A stretch of DNA of 64,000 nt from an uncultured Pelagimonas sp. (GTDB taxonomy: Bacteria; Pseudomonadota; Alphaproteobacteria; Rhodobacterales; Rhodobacteraceae): the NCBI GenBank assembly GCA_947499735.1, contig CANMPP010000001.1, positions 806,001 to 870,000 on the forward strand. Direction: 5' to 3'. The notes beneath the pieces were generated by a model. That model saw nothing but the letters and a program-made list of their open reading frames with translations, made no database searches and was not told the DNA's origin. Positions 26,521-35,408 of this stretch are shown here, piece by piece; position 1 is the first letter of the stretch, and every line of letters begins with the position of its first letter. The position numbers and the translations under genes are program-made.

Positions 26521-26548
26521 GTCAGCCTCCGGTTTTGGGAGTAATATT

Positions 26549-26731
26549 GTGAACGGACTTTACCAAATACTTGTGCCAGGCTCTTTGGTCAAACTACCTT
26601 CTCAACCTGACTGGGGCACAGGGCAAGTGCAATCAGTTGCCGGGCAAAAGGTTACCATAAACTTTCCAAATGCTGGAAAAGTCGTAATTGATTCAAATAA
26701 AGTTAATATTTTACCGGTTTTCGAAAGCTAA
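26549..26731 (+). CDS. DUF3553 small protein
   Basis: 60 residues. A compact beta-rich domain with PGSLVKLPSQPDWGTGQVQS and a later TINFPNAGKVVI strand, matching DUF3553, an SH3-like/CarD-RID-like module. GTG start with GGGAG 7 nt upstream (26537-26541). The same open frame runs far upstream through the chpT antisense strand, but that part is not coding. It is divergent from chpT with only 28 bp between starts. Function unknown. Confidence 0.85.
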   Translation: MNGLYQILVPGSLVKLPSQPDWGTGQVQSVAGQKVTINFPNAGKVVIDSNKVNILPVFES

Positions 26732-26738
26732 TGCTTAA

Positions 26739-26791
26739 CGAATGACAGGTTCGCCAGCACATCTGGTGACAATGAACGCCCCTGTCATTTG
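26739..26791 (+). promoter_or_regulatory. Long inverted repeat upstream of olsB
   Basis: AATGACAGG (26741-26749) and CCTGTCATT (26781-26789) are perfect complements. Between them nest GTTC/GAAC (26749-26752/26774-26777) and CCAG/CTGG (26754-26757/26763-26766). The arrangement could be a folded leader or two facing protein sites; CTGTCAT resembles a Pho half-site but the 11-bp phasing is absent. Confidence 0.4.
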
Positions 26792-26826
26792 CCAGACCGG
26801 GTCATTTTTTGATAAAGCGTCGCTCT

Positions 26827-27597
26827 ATGACAGCTTTGACAGATAGTTTTCAAACCCGACTCGCCCAAGGCGACGAAGACCTGCACCGAATCCAGAGGTT
26901 GCGATATGATGTCTTCGTGTCCGAACTTGGGGCGGATGGGGCCATGGTTGATCACGACCAGCGGATCGAAGCGGATCGGTTTGATCCCTATTTCGATCAC
27001 CTGATGGTGGAAGATGAAACATCCGGGCAGGTCGTTGGTGTCTATCGATTGATGCAACGGGATAAGGCCGCGCAGATCGGCGGGTTCTACACCGAAACCG
27101 AATTTGAACTGACACCGCTGCTGCGTAGTGGGCGCAATTTGTTGGAACTGGGGCGATCCTGTCTCCACCGTGATTATCGCGGCGGGGCGGCGATGTATCA
27201 TCTTTGGCGGGGGCTGGCGGCCTATGTTTTGGAGCATGACATTGAGATCATGTTCGGTACGGCGTCGTTCCATGGTACTGATATTGCTACACTGGCCGAA
27301 CCTTTGTCTTTGCTACATCATCGTCACCTCGCGCCCGAAAACCTAAGGGTGCGTTCGACAAATTTTGAGCCGATGGATGTGATTGCTGAGGACGCAATCG
27401 ACCGTAGACGCGGCATGTTGGCGGTGCCGCCTTTGATCAAATCGTATCTCCGTCTTGGTGGTTTCGTGGGTGACGGGGCGTATGTGGATCACGCATTCAA
27501 CACGGTGGATGTGTGTTTGGTGATGGATACGCATAAAATGAACGCCGCGCAGGCAGGGCATTATACCAAGGGCCTAACCCCAGGCGGATCGAGCTGA
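26827..27597 (+). CDS. olsB: L-ornithine N(alpha)-acyltransferase (ornithine lipid synthesis)
   Basis: 256 residues of the GNAT-like OlsB family, which attaches a 3-hydroxy-fatty acid from acyl-ACP to ornithine, giving lyso-ornithine lipid. Motifs: RYDVFVSELGADG near the N-terminus, LLELGRSCLHRDYRGG in the middle, and C-terminal LRLGGFVGDGAYVDHAFN. The ATG at 26827 is preferred over a TTG at 26809. olsA follows after 2 bp, so both steps of ornithine lipid synthesis are in one operon. These lipids often replace phospholipids under phosphate limitation. Confidence 0.93.
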   Translation: MTALTDSFQTRLAQGDEDLHRIQRLRYDVFVSELGADGAMVDHDQRIEADRFDPYFDHLMVEDETSGQVVGVYRLMQRDKAAQIGGFYTETEFELTPLLRSGRNLLELGRSCLHRDYRGGAAMYHLWRGLAAYVLEHDIEIMFGTASFHGTDIATLAEPLSLLHHRHLAPENLRVRSTNFEPMDVIAEDAIDRRRGMLAVPPLIKSYLRLGGFVGDGAYVDHAFNTVDVCLVMDTHKMNAAQAGHYTKGLTPGGSS

Positions 27598-27599
27598 GC

Positions 27600-28424
27600 A
27601 TGATCACATGGGGTGTAGGAGGGGAACCGGATCCGTTTGTTCCGCGCGGCACTGATTGGCTGCGTATTCTGGGCCGTGCCGTGCCGATGCTGATCGTCAC
27701 ATTTGGTGGTTTAACCGTCCTGCTGATTTGCCGTTTGATCGAACGCCCGTTTTTCGGGGCGCGCCGACCTGTGACGCCATGGATTACCCGTATCGTGTGT
27801 CGGTTTGATTGTTGGATGCTTGGATTAAAGGTTAATATTTCGGGCGAACCTGTGTCAGGGCAGGCCGTGATCGTAGCCAATCACACATCGTGGCTGGATA
27901 TTTTGGTGCTGAACAGTTTTCAAAATATCTATTTCGTTTCCAAGGCCGAGGTCGCGTCGTGGCCCGGGATTGGCTCGTTGGCGCGTGCCACAGGCACCGT
28001 GTTTTTAGAGCGGAAACGAAGCAAGGCAGCCGAGCACCGCGCGATGTTTGAAACGCGTCTGGGGCATGATCATCGCTTGCTGTTCTTTCCTGAAGGAACG
28101 TCAACCGACGGATTACGTGTTTTGCCCTTCAAAACCACGTTGTTTGAGGCGTTTTTTGTCGATGAGCTGCGCGAGGTGCTGCAAGTTCAAGCGCTCTCTG
28201 TTTGTTATCATGCTCCAATGGGCGAGCCGCGTCAGTTTTACGGCTGGTATGGAGATATGGAGTTCGGTTCCAGCCTGTTGCAGGTTCTTGCGGTCAAGTC
28301 TCAAGGTCATGTAGAGATCACCCGCCACGCGCCCGTTGCGGTACGCGACTTTACCAACCGCAAGGCACTGGCTGCACATCTTGAAGCGCAGTGTCGGGAT
28401 GGTGTTGAATCATTCAACCTGTGA
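27600..28424 (+). CDS. olsA: Lysophospholipid/lyso-ornithine-lipid acyltransferase
   Basis: 274 residues of the PlsC family with an N-terminal membrane segment (about 25-45), the catalytic NHTSWLD (HX4D) motif at about 93-99 and FFPEGTSTDG, the acyl-acceptor binding motif. After olsB it most probably adds the second fatty acid to lyso-ornithine lipid; a role as a general 1-acylglycerol-3-phosphate acyltransferase is also possible. Its 3' end overlaps the convergent PH-domain gene by 15 bp. Confidence 0.92.
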   Translation: MITWGVGGEPDPFVPRGTDWLRILGRAVPMLIVTFGGLTVLLICRLIERPFFGARRPVTPWITRIVCRFDCWMLGLKVNISGEPVSGQAVIVANHTSWLDILVLNSFQNIYFVSKAEVASWPGIGSLARATGTVFLERKRSKAAEHRAMFETRLGHDHRLLFFPEGTSTDGLRVLPFKTTLFEAFFVDELREVLQVQALSVCYHAPMGEPRQFYGWYGDMEFGSSLLQVLAVKSQGHVEITRHAPVAVRDFTNRKALAAHLEAQCRDGVESFNL

Positions 28425-29036
28425 CGGCAGTTGCGACACAATCAATTCCCGCAGTTCATCTGCGTTTGAGATGTTTTCGAAATACAGGTCGGTTTTTAGA
28501 GCTGGCAAACCACCATTGAAACTTGGCCTGAGAGGGACAAGTTTTCCATCCTGTACCGTATTGAATTTAATTCCAATGTGAAGCCGATGCATGGTTCCCA
28601 TTTCTGAAACAGCATATGGGAAATCTGTCAACAGCTTGCAGGATGTCATCTTTATATTAGACCTGCACAGACCAGTTGTCGAACTTTCCCAAATGATAGC
28701 TTTCTGGTTGGTGACTGCGTAAATCGTTTGTTGAAAGCGACGCGCTCGACTTCTCGCATTAAGCAGAAAGCCAAACCCGAGAAAGAAACTAAGGCCGGAA
28801 TAGGTTTTGATTGCAATGCCTATGTCGCTTGCTTCATCGTTCAGTAAAGTAGGGATCGTCATCCACATCAATATAACGCAGGCCAATGAAAACCGAGCAA
28901 CCCGCTTTTCGTTCGGGGTAGGTTGAAACAACCTCTTGCCATATTCAGGCCCGCCTATCCAAAGAATTTGCTCGTCTTGCATAAGCAAGTCAGCCAGATC
29001 TGCGCTTTCTGGGTTTTCAATGCGTACAGCGTCCAT
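28410..29036 (-). CDS. Membrane protein with bacterial PH-like domain
   Basis: 208 residues. The N-terminal part holds EQILWIGGPEYGKRLF, followed by two hydrophobic segments (about 55-75 and 85-105) and then TIYAVTNQKAIIWES, the strand pair of bPH/YdbS-type membrane domains. This order (short soluble, two TMs, PH-like domain) is common in uncharacterised bacterial membrane proteins. The ATG at 29036 starts near the conserved region; an in-frame extension to 29114 would run into thiE. No clear ribosome binding site. More AT-rich than its neighbours. Function unknown. Confidence 0.7.
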   Translation of the reverse strand: MDAVRIENPESADLADLLMQDEQILWIGGPEYGKRLFQPTPNEKRVARFSLACVILMWMTIPTLLNDEASDIGIAIKTYSGLSFFLGFGFLLNARSRARRFQQTIYAVTNQKAIIWESSTTGLCRSNIKMTSCKLLTDFPYAVSEMGTMHRLHIGIKFNTVQDGKLVPLRPSFNGGLPALKTDLYFENISNADELRELIVSQLPSQVE

Positions 29037-29100
29037 AGACGTTACATGTGGTGAAAATAAGTGGAAATTCAATCCTTGTTGAAAACAAGGGGCTCTTTCC

Positions 29101-29727
29101 TTATCCCATCGCACCTTGCAACTCTTTCAGAGCCGCCAATGGATCCTCAGCCCCCCAGATCTCTTCGCCGATGCCAAAGAAGTCGGTTACAGGGGACAGG
29201 GTGCGTATCGTGGCTTCGGTTAAGCTACCTTCAGCCACAACCGGTAATTCGATCATTTCAGACCACCACTGGAACAGATCCCGTTCTGCAAGGCTGCCAT
29301 CACCTAGATTTGCGCCTGTGACAGGGCCGAAAGCGATGTAATCGGCCCCGGATTCACCAGCCGTCATACCATCATGGCTAGAGGCGTCGCAAAACGCGCC
29401 GACAATGGCATCTGGGCCCAAATCCTTGCGCGCCGCACGTACGCCGCGCGATCCTGTTAGGTGCACGCCATCCAGACCCAGACGTTCGGCCAAAACCACA
29501 TGGGTATCAATCACCATGGCCACATCATAGCGATGGGCCACATCACGCAGCGCATCCGCCGCACGCATCAACCGATCCTCTTCCCGCGTGGCCAAAGACA
29601 GGCGCAGACAGGCGATTTCGGATCCGTCCAGCACGCGTGCCAATTGATCCGGAAATGTCACAAGATCCGGGTCGGGTGGTGTGATCAGATAGATCTGTGG
29701 CTGCTCTGACTGTGCTGTTTCGGCCAT
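29101..29727 (-). CDS. thiE: Thiamine phosphate synthase
   Basis: 208 residues, TIM-barrel ThiE-type. Motifs include VIDTHVVLAERLGLDGVHLTGS, GAFCDASSHDG, and ADYIAFGPVTGANLG, the phosphate-binding region. ThiE joins HMP-pyrophosphate and thiazole phosphate to give thiamine phosphate. AAGGAG lies about 10 nt before the ATG. Several canonical residues differ from E. coli ThiE, so it could be a ThiE-like enzyme such as the TenI branch. No other thiamine genes are nearby. Confidence 0.85.
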   Translation of the reverse strand: MAETAQSEQPQIYLITPPDPDLVTFPDQLARVLDGSEIACLRLSLATREEDRLMRAADALRDVAHRYDVAMVIDTHVVLAERLGLDGVHLTGSRGVRAARKDLGPDAIVGAFCDASSHDGMTAGESGADYIAFGPVTGANLGDGSLAERDLFQWWSEMIELPVVAEGSLTEATIRTLSPVTDFFGIGEEIWGAEDPLAALKELQGAMG

Positions 29728-29880
29728 TCGCGGGCGCTCCTTGGTCTTTGATCGCGACTTTTAGCGTGCGGCGTCGCGTTTTACCATGCAAATTCTGCGT
29801 TAAATCTGGGCCAAACGCCTGAGGACTTGCGCAAACTAGGCAACAAGGGTAGGCGGCTGGGACGCAATCAGGAGAATGTC

Positions 29881-30627
29881 ATGGCCACCGGTACAGCCCA
29901 ACCCGCCTTTATTCTGGTACGTCCTCAGATGGGGGAAAACATCGGCGCGGCGGCGCGGGCGATGTGGAATTTCAGTTTGGACCGGATGCGGGTTGTTGCA
30001 CCGCGTGATGGCTGGCCCTCTGAAAAAGCGGTCGCGATGAGCTCTGGCGCAGGGCGTTTGCTGGATGAGGCGGTGCTGTGCGATACGCTGGCCGATGCGG
30101 TTGAGGATTGCCACTACGTCTTTGCCACCACGGCGCGTCCACGTGGCCTGACCAAACCTGTCTATACGCCGGAACGTGCCATGCAGATGGCGGCGGAAAA
30201 GATTGCAGCGGGGCAACGCGTGGGTGTGATGTTTGGGCCTGAACGTGCGGGTCTGGAGAATGAAGATATCGCGCTGGCCAATGCGATTATTTCCGTTCCT
30301 GTGAACCCGGCCTATGCGTCGCTGAACCTAGCCCAATGTGCCTTGCTGACGGCCTATGAATGGCAACGGGCGACCGTGGAGAGTGAACATGAACAGGACG
30401 GTCTGGCGGGGGGCGATTGGGCCGAGGGCGCAGAGGTCGAACATCTGGCCCGCCATTACGAGGATCGACTGGACGAGGCTGGGTTTTTCTTTCCCGAGGC
30501 GAAAGCAGCGGGGATGAAAACCAACTTACGCAACATGTGGTCCCGCATGCCCCTAACCCGCGCCGATGTGCAAATGCTGCACGGCATGCTGCGCCAAATG
30601 GTGCGCTGGAAGGAACGGGGGGAGTAG
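29881..30627 (+). CDS. trmJ: TrmJ-type tRNA/rRNA 2'-O-methyltransferase (SpoU family)
   Basis: 248 residues of the SPOUT class. It shows AFILVRPQMGENIGAAARAMWNF at the N-terminus, VMFGPERAGLENEDIALAN and VNPAYASLNLAQC, the three SpoU motifs forming the knotted SAM site. TrmJ methylates the ribose of nucleotide 32 in tRNA. The ATG at 29881 is fixed by AGGAGAATGTC; an in-frame start at 29827 adds a basic tail without support. A weak hairpin follows. Confidence 0.9.
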   Translation: MATGTAQPAFILVRPQMGENIGAAARAMWNFSLDRMRVVAPRDGWPSEKAVAMSSGAGRLLDEAVLCDTLADAVEDCHYVFATTARPRGLTKPVYTPERAMQMAAEKIAAGQRVGVMFGPERAGLENEDIALANAIISVPVNPAYASLNLAQCALLTAYEWQRATVESEHEQDGLAGGDWAEGAEVEHLARHYEDRLDEAGFFFPEAKAAGMKTNLRNMWSRMPLTRADVQMLHGMLRQMVRWKERGE

Positions 30628-30631
30628 GGGC

Positions 30632-30655
30632 GAGGACATCCTATTAGATGCCCTC
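30632..30655. terminator. Hairpin between trmJ and the convergent transglutaminase gene
   Basis: GAGGACATC (30632-30640) pairs with GATGCCCTC (30647-30655) with one mismatch, around CTATTA. There is no T-run, so terminator function is uncertain. Confidence 0.35.
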
Positions 30656-30661
30656 CCTCCT

Positions 30662-31558
30662 TTACACAGCCCTTGCAGAGGATGGATAAACCAGTGGTTC
30701 TGCGTCAGGGCGGGTTTGTAACTTGTTCTGAAGAATATCGCCGTCGCTCAACCCGTCCTCAAGCTGGGTGGACCAGACCCTGAAATAGTCCAGATCGTAG
30801 CCTCCAAAGGATGTGATCATGGCTACATCCGCCGCATCAGCGCCCCGCACCATCAGAATCCGGCCGGCCCGGGGTTTGTTGTAACGGGCATCAAACGTAT
30901 GCCATTGGCCGCCCAAATACACTTCGAACCATGCGCAGAAATCACCCGGACCCGAATATGGCGTGCCAATGTCGCCAAGATATCCGCTGGCATAGCGCGC
31001 AGGAATGTTCATTGCGCGGCACAATGCGATCGAAAGATGTGCGAAATCTCGGCAGACACCGGTTTTTTCGCGAAACACGTCAGATGCGGTTTTGTTCGCG
31101 CGACCGAATTGATAGCCAAAGGTCACATGGGTGTGGACGAATTGCGTAATGGCCTGAACGCGCTGCCATCCTTCTGGGCTTTGATTGAACAGCGCCCATG
31201 CTTCCGCCACCAGATTATCGCTGTCGCAATAACGGCTGGCCATCAGATAGGTCAGAACATCATTGGGCAATTCAGTGATGGCCTGCTGGGGCGCGGCGGT
31301 CGCTTGAAGATCGGTGGCGCCATCAAACTCAATAACGCAATCAGACCACAGTTTTGTCGCCCCCGCAGGCGCAAGAATACGGGTGATCTGGTTGTCGAAC
31401 CGGTCGATATAGGTACTGGGATAACTGGTTTCGGGCGTTCGGACGACATCGGTTCCGATAAGACGCCCCTGTAGTCCTGTATGAACCGACAGGGCCAGTA
31501 GCATGGGCACAGGTGCCGGGCACTGGATGTCGATCTCGAATCCGAACCGGATCAGCAT
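30662..31558 (-). CDS. Transglutaminase-like cysteine protease family protein
   Basis: 299 residues. The N-terminal region (1 to about 105) is the beta-rich domain that commonly precedes this catalytic domain; the transglutaminase-like core has Cys169 in TGVCRDFAHL, and His220 and Asp223 in WHTFDARYN. No signal peptide is seen, so it is probably cytoplasmic. The family contains proteases, amidases and deamidases; the substrate is unknown. AAGGAA precedes the ATG at 31558; the in-frame extension to 31600 has no ribosome binding site. Confidence 0.88.
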   Translation of the reverse strand: MLIRFGFEIDIQCPAPVPMLLALSVHTGLQGRLIGTDVVRTPETSYPSTYIDRFDNQITRILAPAGATKLWSDCVIEFDGATDLQATAAPQQAITELPNDVLTYLMASRYCDSDNLVAEAWALFNQSPEGWQRVQAITQFVHTHVTFGYQFGRANKTASDVFREKTGVCRDFAHLSIALCRAMNIPARYASGYLGDIGTPYSGPGDFCAWFEVYLGGQWHTFDARYNKPRAGRILMVRGADAADVAMITSFGGYDLDYFRVWSTQLEDGLSDGDILQNKLQTRPDAEPLVYPSSARAV

Positions 31559-31660
31559 GAGGTTTTCCTTGTTTTTTGGATCAGGGGTGGCAACAGGCAA
31601 AATTCGGTGATCATACGCTACAGGTAGGAAACACTACGGGTCCTGAATGGGTCACGTGTT

Positions 31661-31810
31661 ATGTCGTTTGGTCGACCCTATACGGAACGGGCTGCAGATA
31701 CGAGCGTTGTCTCTGATCGCGCGATGATTGCTCTGGATGCGTCAATCCGGCCACGCCCTCTTTGCCATGCGCCGTCTTGTCCGCTTGCGACTGCCTGCCT
31801 GCGCCACTAA
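31661..31810 (+). CDS. Possible 49-residue ORF upstream of ctaA
   Basis: An ATG at 31661 opens 49 codons to a TAA at 31808-31810, 30 bp before ctaA. The peptide is Arg-rich with three cysteines near the C-terminus (LCHAPSCPLATACLRH). No convincing ribosome binding site is present and such frames arise by chance in GC-rich DNA. It is listed because it fills the gap before ctaA and its Cys/His spacing looks non-random. Confidence 0.22.
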   Translation: MSFGRPYTERAADTSVVSDRAMIALDASIRPRPLCHAPSCPLATACLRH

Positions 31811-31840
31811 TGTCGCGCGCGAAGCAGTATCGAGGTGATC

Positions 31841-32980
31841 ATGGCCCAGAAGCGCAAATTGTTTGAAGAAGTTGGCGAGGGCGCGACCCAAACGGCTGAG
31901 GTGAAGACCGGCGCAATTGATGCCGGAAAACGCGGTGCGCGTGGGGCAATCCGGGCGTGGTTGATGATGCTTTTCGCACTTGTGGCTGTGATGATCGTTG
32001 TTGGCGGCTTGACCCGTATGACCGATAGCGGCCTATCCATTACCGAATGGAAGCCGATCTCTGGCGCGCTGCCCCCGATGAGTGCGGATGCGTGGGGCGC
32101 TGAATTCGAGCTTTACAAACAAATTCCAGAATATCAGTTACAAAACAAAGGCATGTCTTTGGCTGATTTCAAAGCCATCTATTGGTGGGAATGGGGACAT
32201 CGTCAGTTGGGCCGTGTGATCGGACTGGTCTGGGCCATCGGTTTTTTCGGATTTTTGGCGGCGCGACAAATCCCGGTGGGCTGGACGAAACGGTTGTTGT
32301 TCGTGGGCGTTCTGGGTGGTTTGCAAGGGGCTGTCGGCTGGTGGATGGTGTCGTCTGGTTTGGGGGCTGAGATGCTGGATGTGGCATCGGAACGTCTGGC
32401 GATCCATCTGGCGATTGCCTTTGTCATTCTGGCCTATCTGACATGGTTCATCATGCTGTTGTCCCGCGAAGAGCGTGACCTGATGCAGGCGCGTCGCCTG
32501 CGTGATGGCAAGCTGTTTACCAAAGGCACAGGCCTGATGCATTTTGCGGCCCTACAGATCATTCTGGGTGCGTTGGCAGCCGGGACCGATGCGGGGACGG
32601 TTGGCAATGATTGGCCATTGATGGGGGGCGCGTTTTTCCCCGAAGGTGGCTGGGATCTACGGCCGGGCTGGCGCAACTTTGTGGCCAATCCTGAACTGAT
32701 CCAGTTTGTGCATCGCATGGTGGCCTATATCCTGTTGGCCTATGGAACGCTGGTCTGGATGAAGGCGCGTAAATCGTCAAACACCGACACGCGCTTTCGC
32801 TTTAACGTTGTTTTTGCCCTGCTGATTATGCAGGCGGTTCTTGGTATTTTAACGGTGCTTTACATCGCGCCCTTGCATTTGGCACTGGCGCATCAGATTG
32901 GTGGGATACTACTATGGGTGGTTATCCTGAGGGCCCGCTTTGGTGCGGCCTATCCAAAAGAACAATCGATTAGAGGCTAA
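31841..32980 (+). CDS. ctaA: Heme A synthase
   Basis: 379 residues; the type-2 CtaA of alphaproteobacteria oxidises the methyl group of heme O to give heme A for aa3 oxidase. About eight transmembrane segments. Family motifs: GGLTRMTDSGLSITEWKPI in the first periplasmic loop, YWWEWGHRQLGR with a conserved heme-ligand histidine, and later HRMVAYILL and HLALAHQIGG. GAGGTGATC 5 nt before the ATG at 31841 decides the start over the GTG at 31835. The next gene begins 5 bp after its stop. Confidence 0.96.
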   Translation: MAQKRKLFEEVGEGATQTAEVKTGAIDAGKRGARGAIRAWLMMLFALVAVMIVVGGLTRMTDSGLSITEWKPISGALPPMSADAWGAEFELYKQIPEYQLQNKGMSLADFKAIYWWEWGHRQLGRVIGLVWAIGFFGFLAARQIPVGWTKRLLFVGVLGGLQGAVGWWMVSSGLGAEMLDVASERLAIHLAIAFVILAYLTWFIMLLSREERDLMQARRLRDGKLFTKGTGLMHFAALQIILGALAAGTDAGTVGNDWPLMGGAFFPEGGWDLRPGWRNFVANPELIQFVHRMVAYILLAYGTLVWMKARKSSNTDTRFRFNVVFALLIMQAVLGILTVLYIAPLHLALAHQIGGILLWVVILRARFGAAYPKEQSIRG

Positions 32981-32985
32981 AATAT

Positions 32986-34461
32986 ATGAGCGCTTATAAC
33001 GACTTGATGAGCTTCGCGCGGGAAACGCGGGCACTGGAATTGATTGCCGGGCGTTTGGGCTGGGATGCCGAAACGATGATGGCACCAGGGTCTTCCAAAG
33101 TGCGTGCCGAAGAAATGGCCGCAATGCAGGGGGTTCTGCATGCGCGTCGTACGTCTTCGCAAATGAGCGAATTGCTGGGCGCGGTTGATGTGGCGTCTTT
33201 GGATGCTGTCGGGGCAGCGCAGTTGCGTCATATCCAAAAATCCTATGATCGTGCGGCCAAGGTTCCTGCTGAACTGGCGGCTGAACTGGCGCGGAAAACC
33301 TCTCTGGCGCATCGCATCTGGGCGGATGCGCGGGCGAACAATGATGTGGCCGCGTTCCTGCCGATTTTGAAAGAGGTCGTCGCCCTTAAACGCCAAGAGG
33401 CGCAGGCGCTGGCGGCTGGTGGTGATTTGTATGATGCGATGATCGATGATTACGAACCGGGCATGAAAGCGACCGAATTGGCGGCGATGTTTGACGCGCT
33501 GCGTCCCGGGCTGGTTGCCCTGCGTCAGGCCGCGCTAGAGGCCGAACAACCCGCGCCTTTGGATTTTGAATTCTCGGAAGAAGGGCAGTTGAAACTGTCC
33601 AACATCGTTGCGGATGCCTTTGGCTATGATTTCAATCGCGGCCGGATCGACAAGGCGGTGCATCCGTTCAGCTCTGGATCAGGAAATGACGTTCGCATCA
33701 CGACGCGCACTTCACCCAAGGATCCGTTCAACTGCCTGTATTCCACCATCCACGAGGTGGGGCATGCCTGCTATGAACAAAACATCGATCAGGCCTATCT
33801 GCTGACCCCACTGGGAGATGGCGTGTCGATGGGCGTCCATGAAAGCCAGAGCCGGATTTACGAAAACCAGCTGGGCCGGTCCCGTGCCTTTACAGGTTGG
33901 CTGTTTGGTCAGATGCGCGATGTCTTTGGTGATTTCGGTGTCGCGGATGAGGACACATTCTATAAGCTGGTCAATCAGGTCAAACGCGGGTTCATCCGGA
34001 CCGAAGCAGATGAGGTGCAGTATAACTTGCATGTGTTACTGCGCTTTGATCTTGAACGTCAGCTGATCCTTGGGGACCTTGAAGTTGATGATTTGGAAGC
34101 GGTCTGGAATACCCGCTTTGAGGCGGATTTCGGTTATCCGGTCAACAAAGCATCCAACGGTGTCCTGCAGGATGTTCATTGGTCCGAAGGCCTATACGGT
34201 TATTTCCCAACCTATTCTTTGGGCAATGTCTATGCGGGCTGCCTGTACCAAGCACTGCGTGGCGCGGTGCCGGGGCTGGATGACCAGCTGGCCGCGGGCG
34301 ACGCAAGCGCTGCAACCGGATGGTTGCGCGACAATCTACAGACCCATGGCGGGCTTTATAAACCGGCTGATGTGATCGAAAAAGCATGCGGGTTCGCACC
34401 CAGCGAAGCGCCACTGCTGTCCTATATCGAGGACAAGTTCAAAGGCGTTTATGGGCTGTGA
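32986..34461 (+). CDS. Carboxypeptidase M32 (thermostable carboxypeptidase 1 type)
   Basis: 491 residues of the M32 zinc metallocarboxypeptidase family. The zinc motif HEVGH is at 256-260, followed by the downstream glutamate in HESQSRIYENQLGR and DEVQYNLHVLLRF. It removes C-terminal residues from peptides in the cytoplasm. It starts 5 bp after the ctaA stop and is probably co-transcribed. A hairpin lies 13 bp downstream. Confidence 0.95.
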   Translation: MSAYNDLMSFARETRALELIAGRLGWDAETMMAPGSSKVRAEEMAAMQGVLHARRTSSQMSELLGAVDVASLDAVGAAQLRHIQKSYDRAAKVPAELAAELARKTSLAHRIWADARANNDVAAFLPILKEVVALKRQEAQALAAGGDLYDAMIDDYEPGMKATELAAMFDALRPGLVALRQAALEAEQPAPLDFEFSEEGQLKLSNIVADAFGYDFNRGRIDKAVHPFSSGSGNDVRITTRTSPKDPFNCLYSTIHEVGHACYEQNIDQAYLLTPLGDGVSMGVHESQSRIYENQLGRSRAFTGWLFGQMRDVFGDFGVADEDTFYKLVNQVKRGFIRTEADEVQYNLHVLLRFDLERQLILGDLEVDDLEAVWNTRFEADFGYPVNKASNGVLQDVHWSEGLYGYFPTYSLGNVYAGCLYQALRGAVPGLDDQLAAGDASAATGWLRDNLQTHGGLYKPADVIEKACGFAPSEAPLLSYIEDKFKGVYGL

Positions 34462-34796
34462 TGTGTAACCGGCGGAGGTTTTCGGCGTAACGCCGAAGCC
34501 TCCAGTGCACATGTATTCATTTTTGAAATAGACCTGCTCAGTCCGGTGTTGAAGCGGCGTGTTATTCCGCTGAAAGTGATCATTCGTAGGGGGAAAGATC
34601 GCGGCTTTTATGATGCAGCTGCAGAATCCTATCCAGTGTGAATATTGCGGCTAGTGCAGTTCTTCTCGATCAAACCAAGAGCCACGCAATAGGTCTTTGA
34701 AATAAGATATATTCGTTGTGCCGCACAAATAGTTTTGGCATATATTACAAGAAACCTTGTGTTCGGCTAATTAATTACAACCATGATTAATCAAAA
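34462..34796 (+). other. 335-bp gap, increasingly AT-rich; no gene seen
   Basis: The first 45 bp hold a hairpin (GGAGG..CGGCG at 34474-34487 with CGCCG..CCTCC at 34491-34503) without a T-run, which probably ends the upstream operon. The remainder becomes AT-rich towards the hypothetical gene at 34797 and includes TTGGCATATATTACAA (34735 on) as a possible promoter region. No open frame or RNA gene is recognised. Confidence 0.4.
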
Positions 34797-35408
34797 ATGA
34801 CAAATTTCCTTTCCCGTGAAGCAGCCCAAGATTACTTTCTGCTGACAATACGATCTCATGAATATGGTATTATAGACGTGTCGATAGTCTTAGAAAGATT
34901 GGCGGCTCTTTCATCCTTAGGTAATTCGGCCCATGGAGCCACGGTCTTTGCAAATGAAATCCTACACGACCATGATTGGACAAAAGGTGATAACGACTGG
35001 TTTGACGATCGATCAGGGCGGGAAACATCAGAATTAAGTGAAAATCATCACGGGCGATCGGCGGACCGACAATTGGATGACGAGTCCGACGATCGAATAC
35101 ATTTGGCAATCGCCGTAGGCGGGATTAATTGGATATTTCACCCCTTCGATGACGATTGGTTTCCGTCTGTTCCTCATGGCCACAAGCGCTCCGGTAGACC
35201 GACTGACAAGCTCGATCCATACCTTGGCTGGGTTTACGATAAGTCCAAGCAAACGGGCAGATTGAAGCGAAAAGACATCATTACACTCTGGAATAATGAG
35301 GGGTTTCGCGTGACGGCAAGTCGCTCAATTGACTACTATCTTGAAAACCACCCCCATGTCAGTCGCTGGCGTGTTCGCAACCCGCGGAAGCTCCCGCTGC
35401 GAAGATAA
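34797..35408 (+). CDS. Hypothetical protein, possible horizontally acquired gene
   Basis: 203 residues, not recognised. The middle is very acidic and His-rich (HDHDWTKGDNDWFDD, RQLDDESDD); the C-terminal half has DDDWFPSVPHGH, KLDPYLGWVYDK and a basic end (WRVRNPRKLPLRR). No signal peptide or membrane segment. The ATG at 34797 has no Shine-Dalgarno sequence. Base composition is clearly more AT-rich than its neighbours ctaA and gyrA, and it is flanked by long non-coding stretches, which suggests recent acquisition. A nucleic-acid-binding role is only a guess from the basic end. Confidence 0.6.
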   Translation: MTNFLSREAAQDYFLLTIRSHEYGIIDVSIVLERLAALSSLGNSAHGATVFANEILHDHDWTKGDNDWFDDRSGRETSELSENHHGRSADRQLDDESDDRIHLAIAVGGINWIFHPFDDDWFPSVPHGHKRSGRPTDKLDPYLGWVYDKSKQTGRLKRKDIITLWNNEGFRVTASRSIDYYLENHPHVSRWRVRNPRKLPLRR

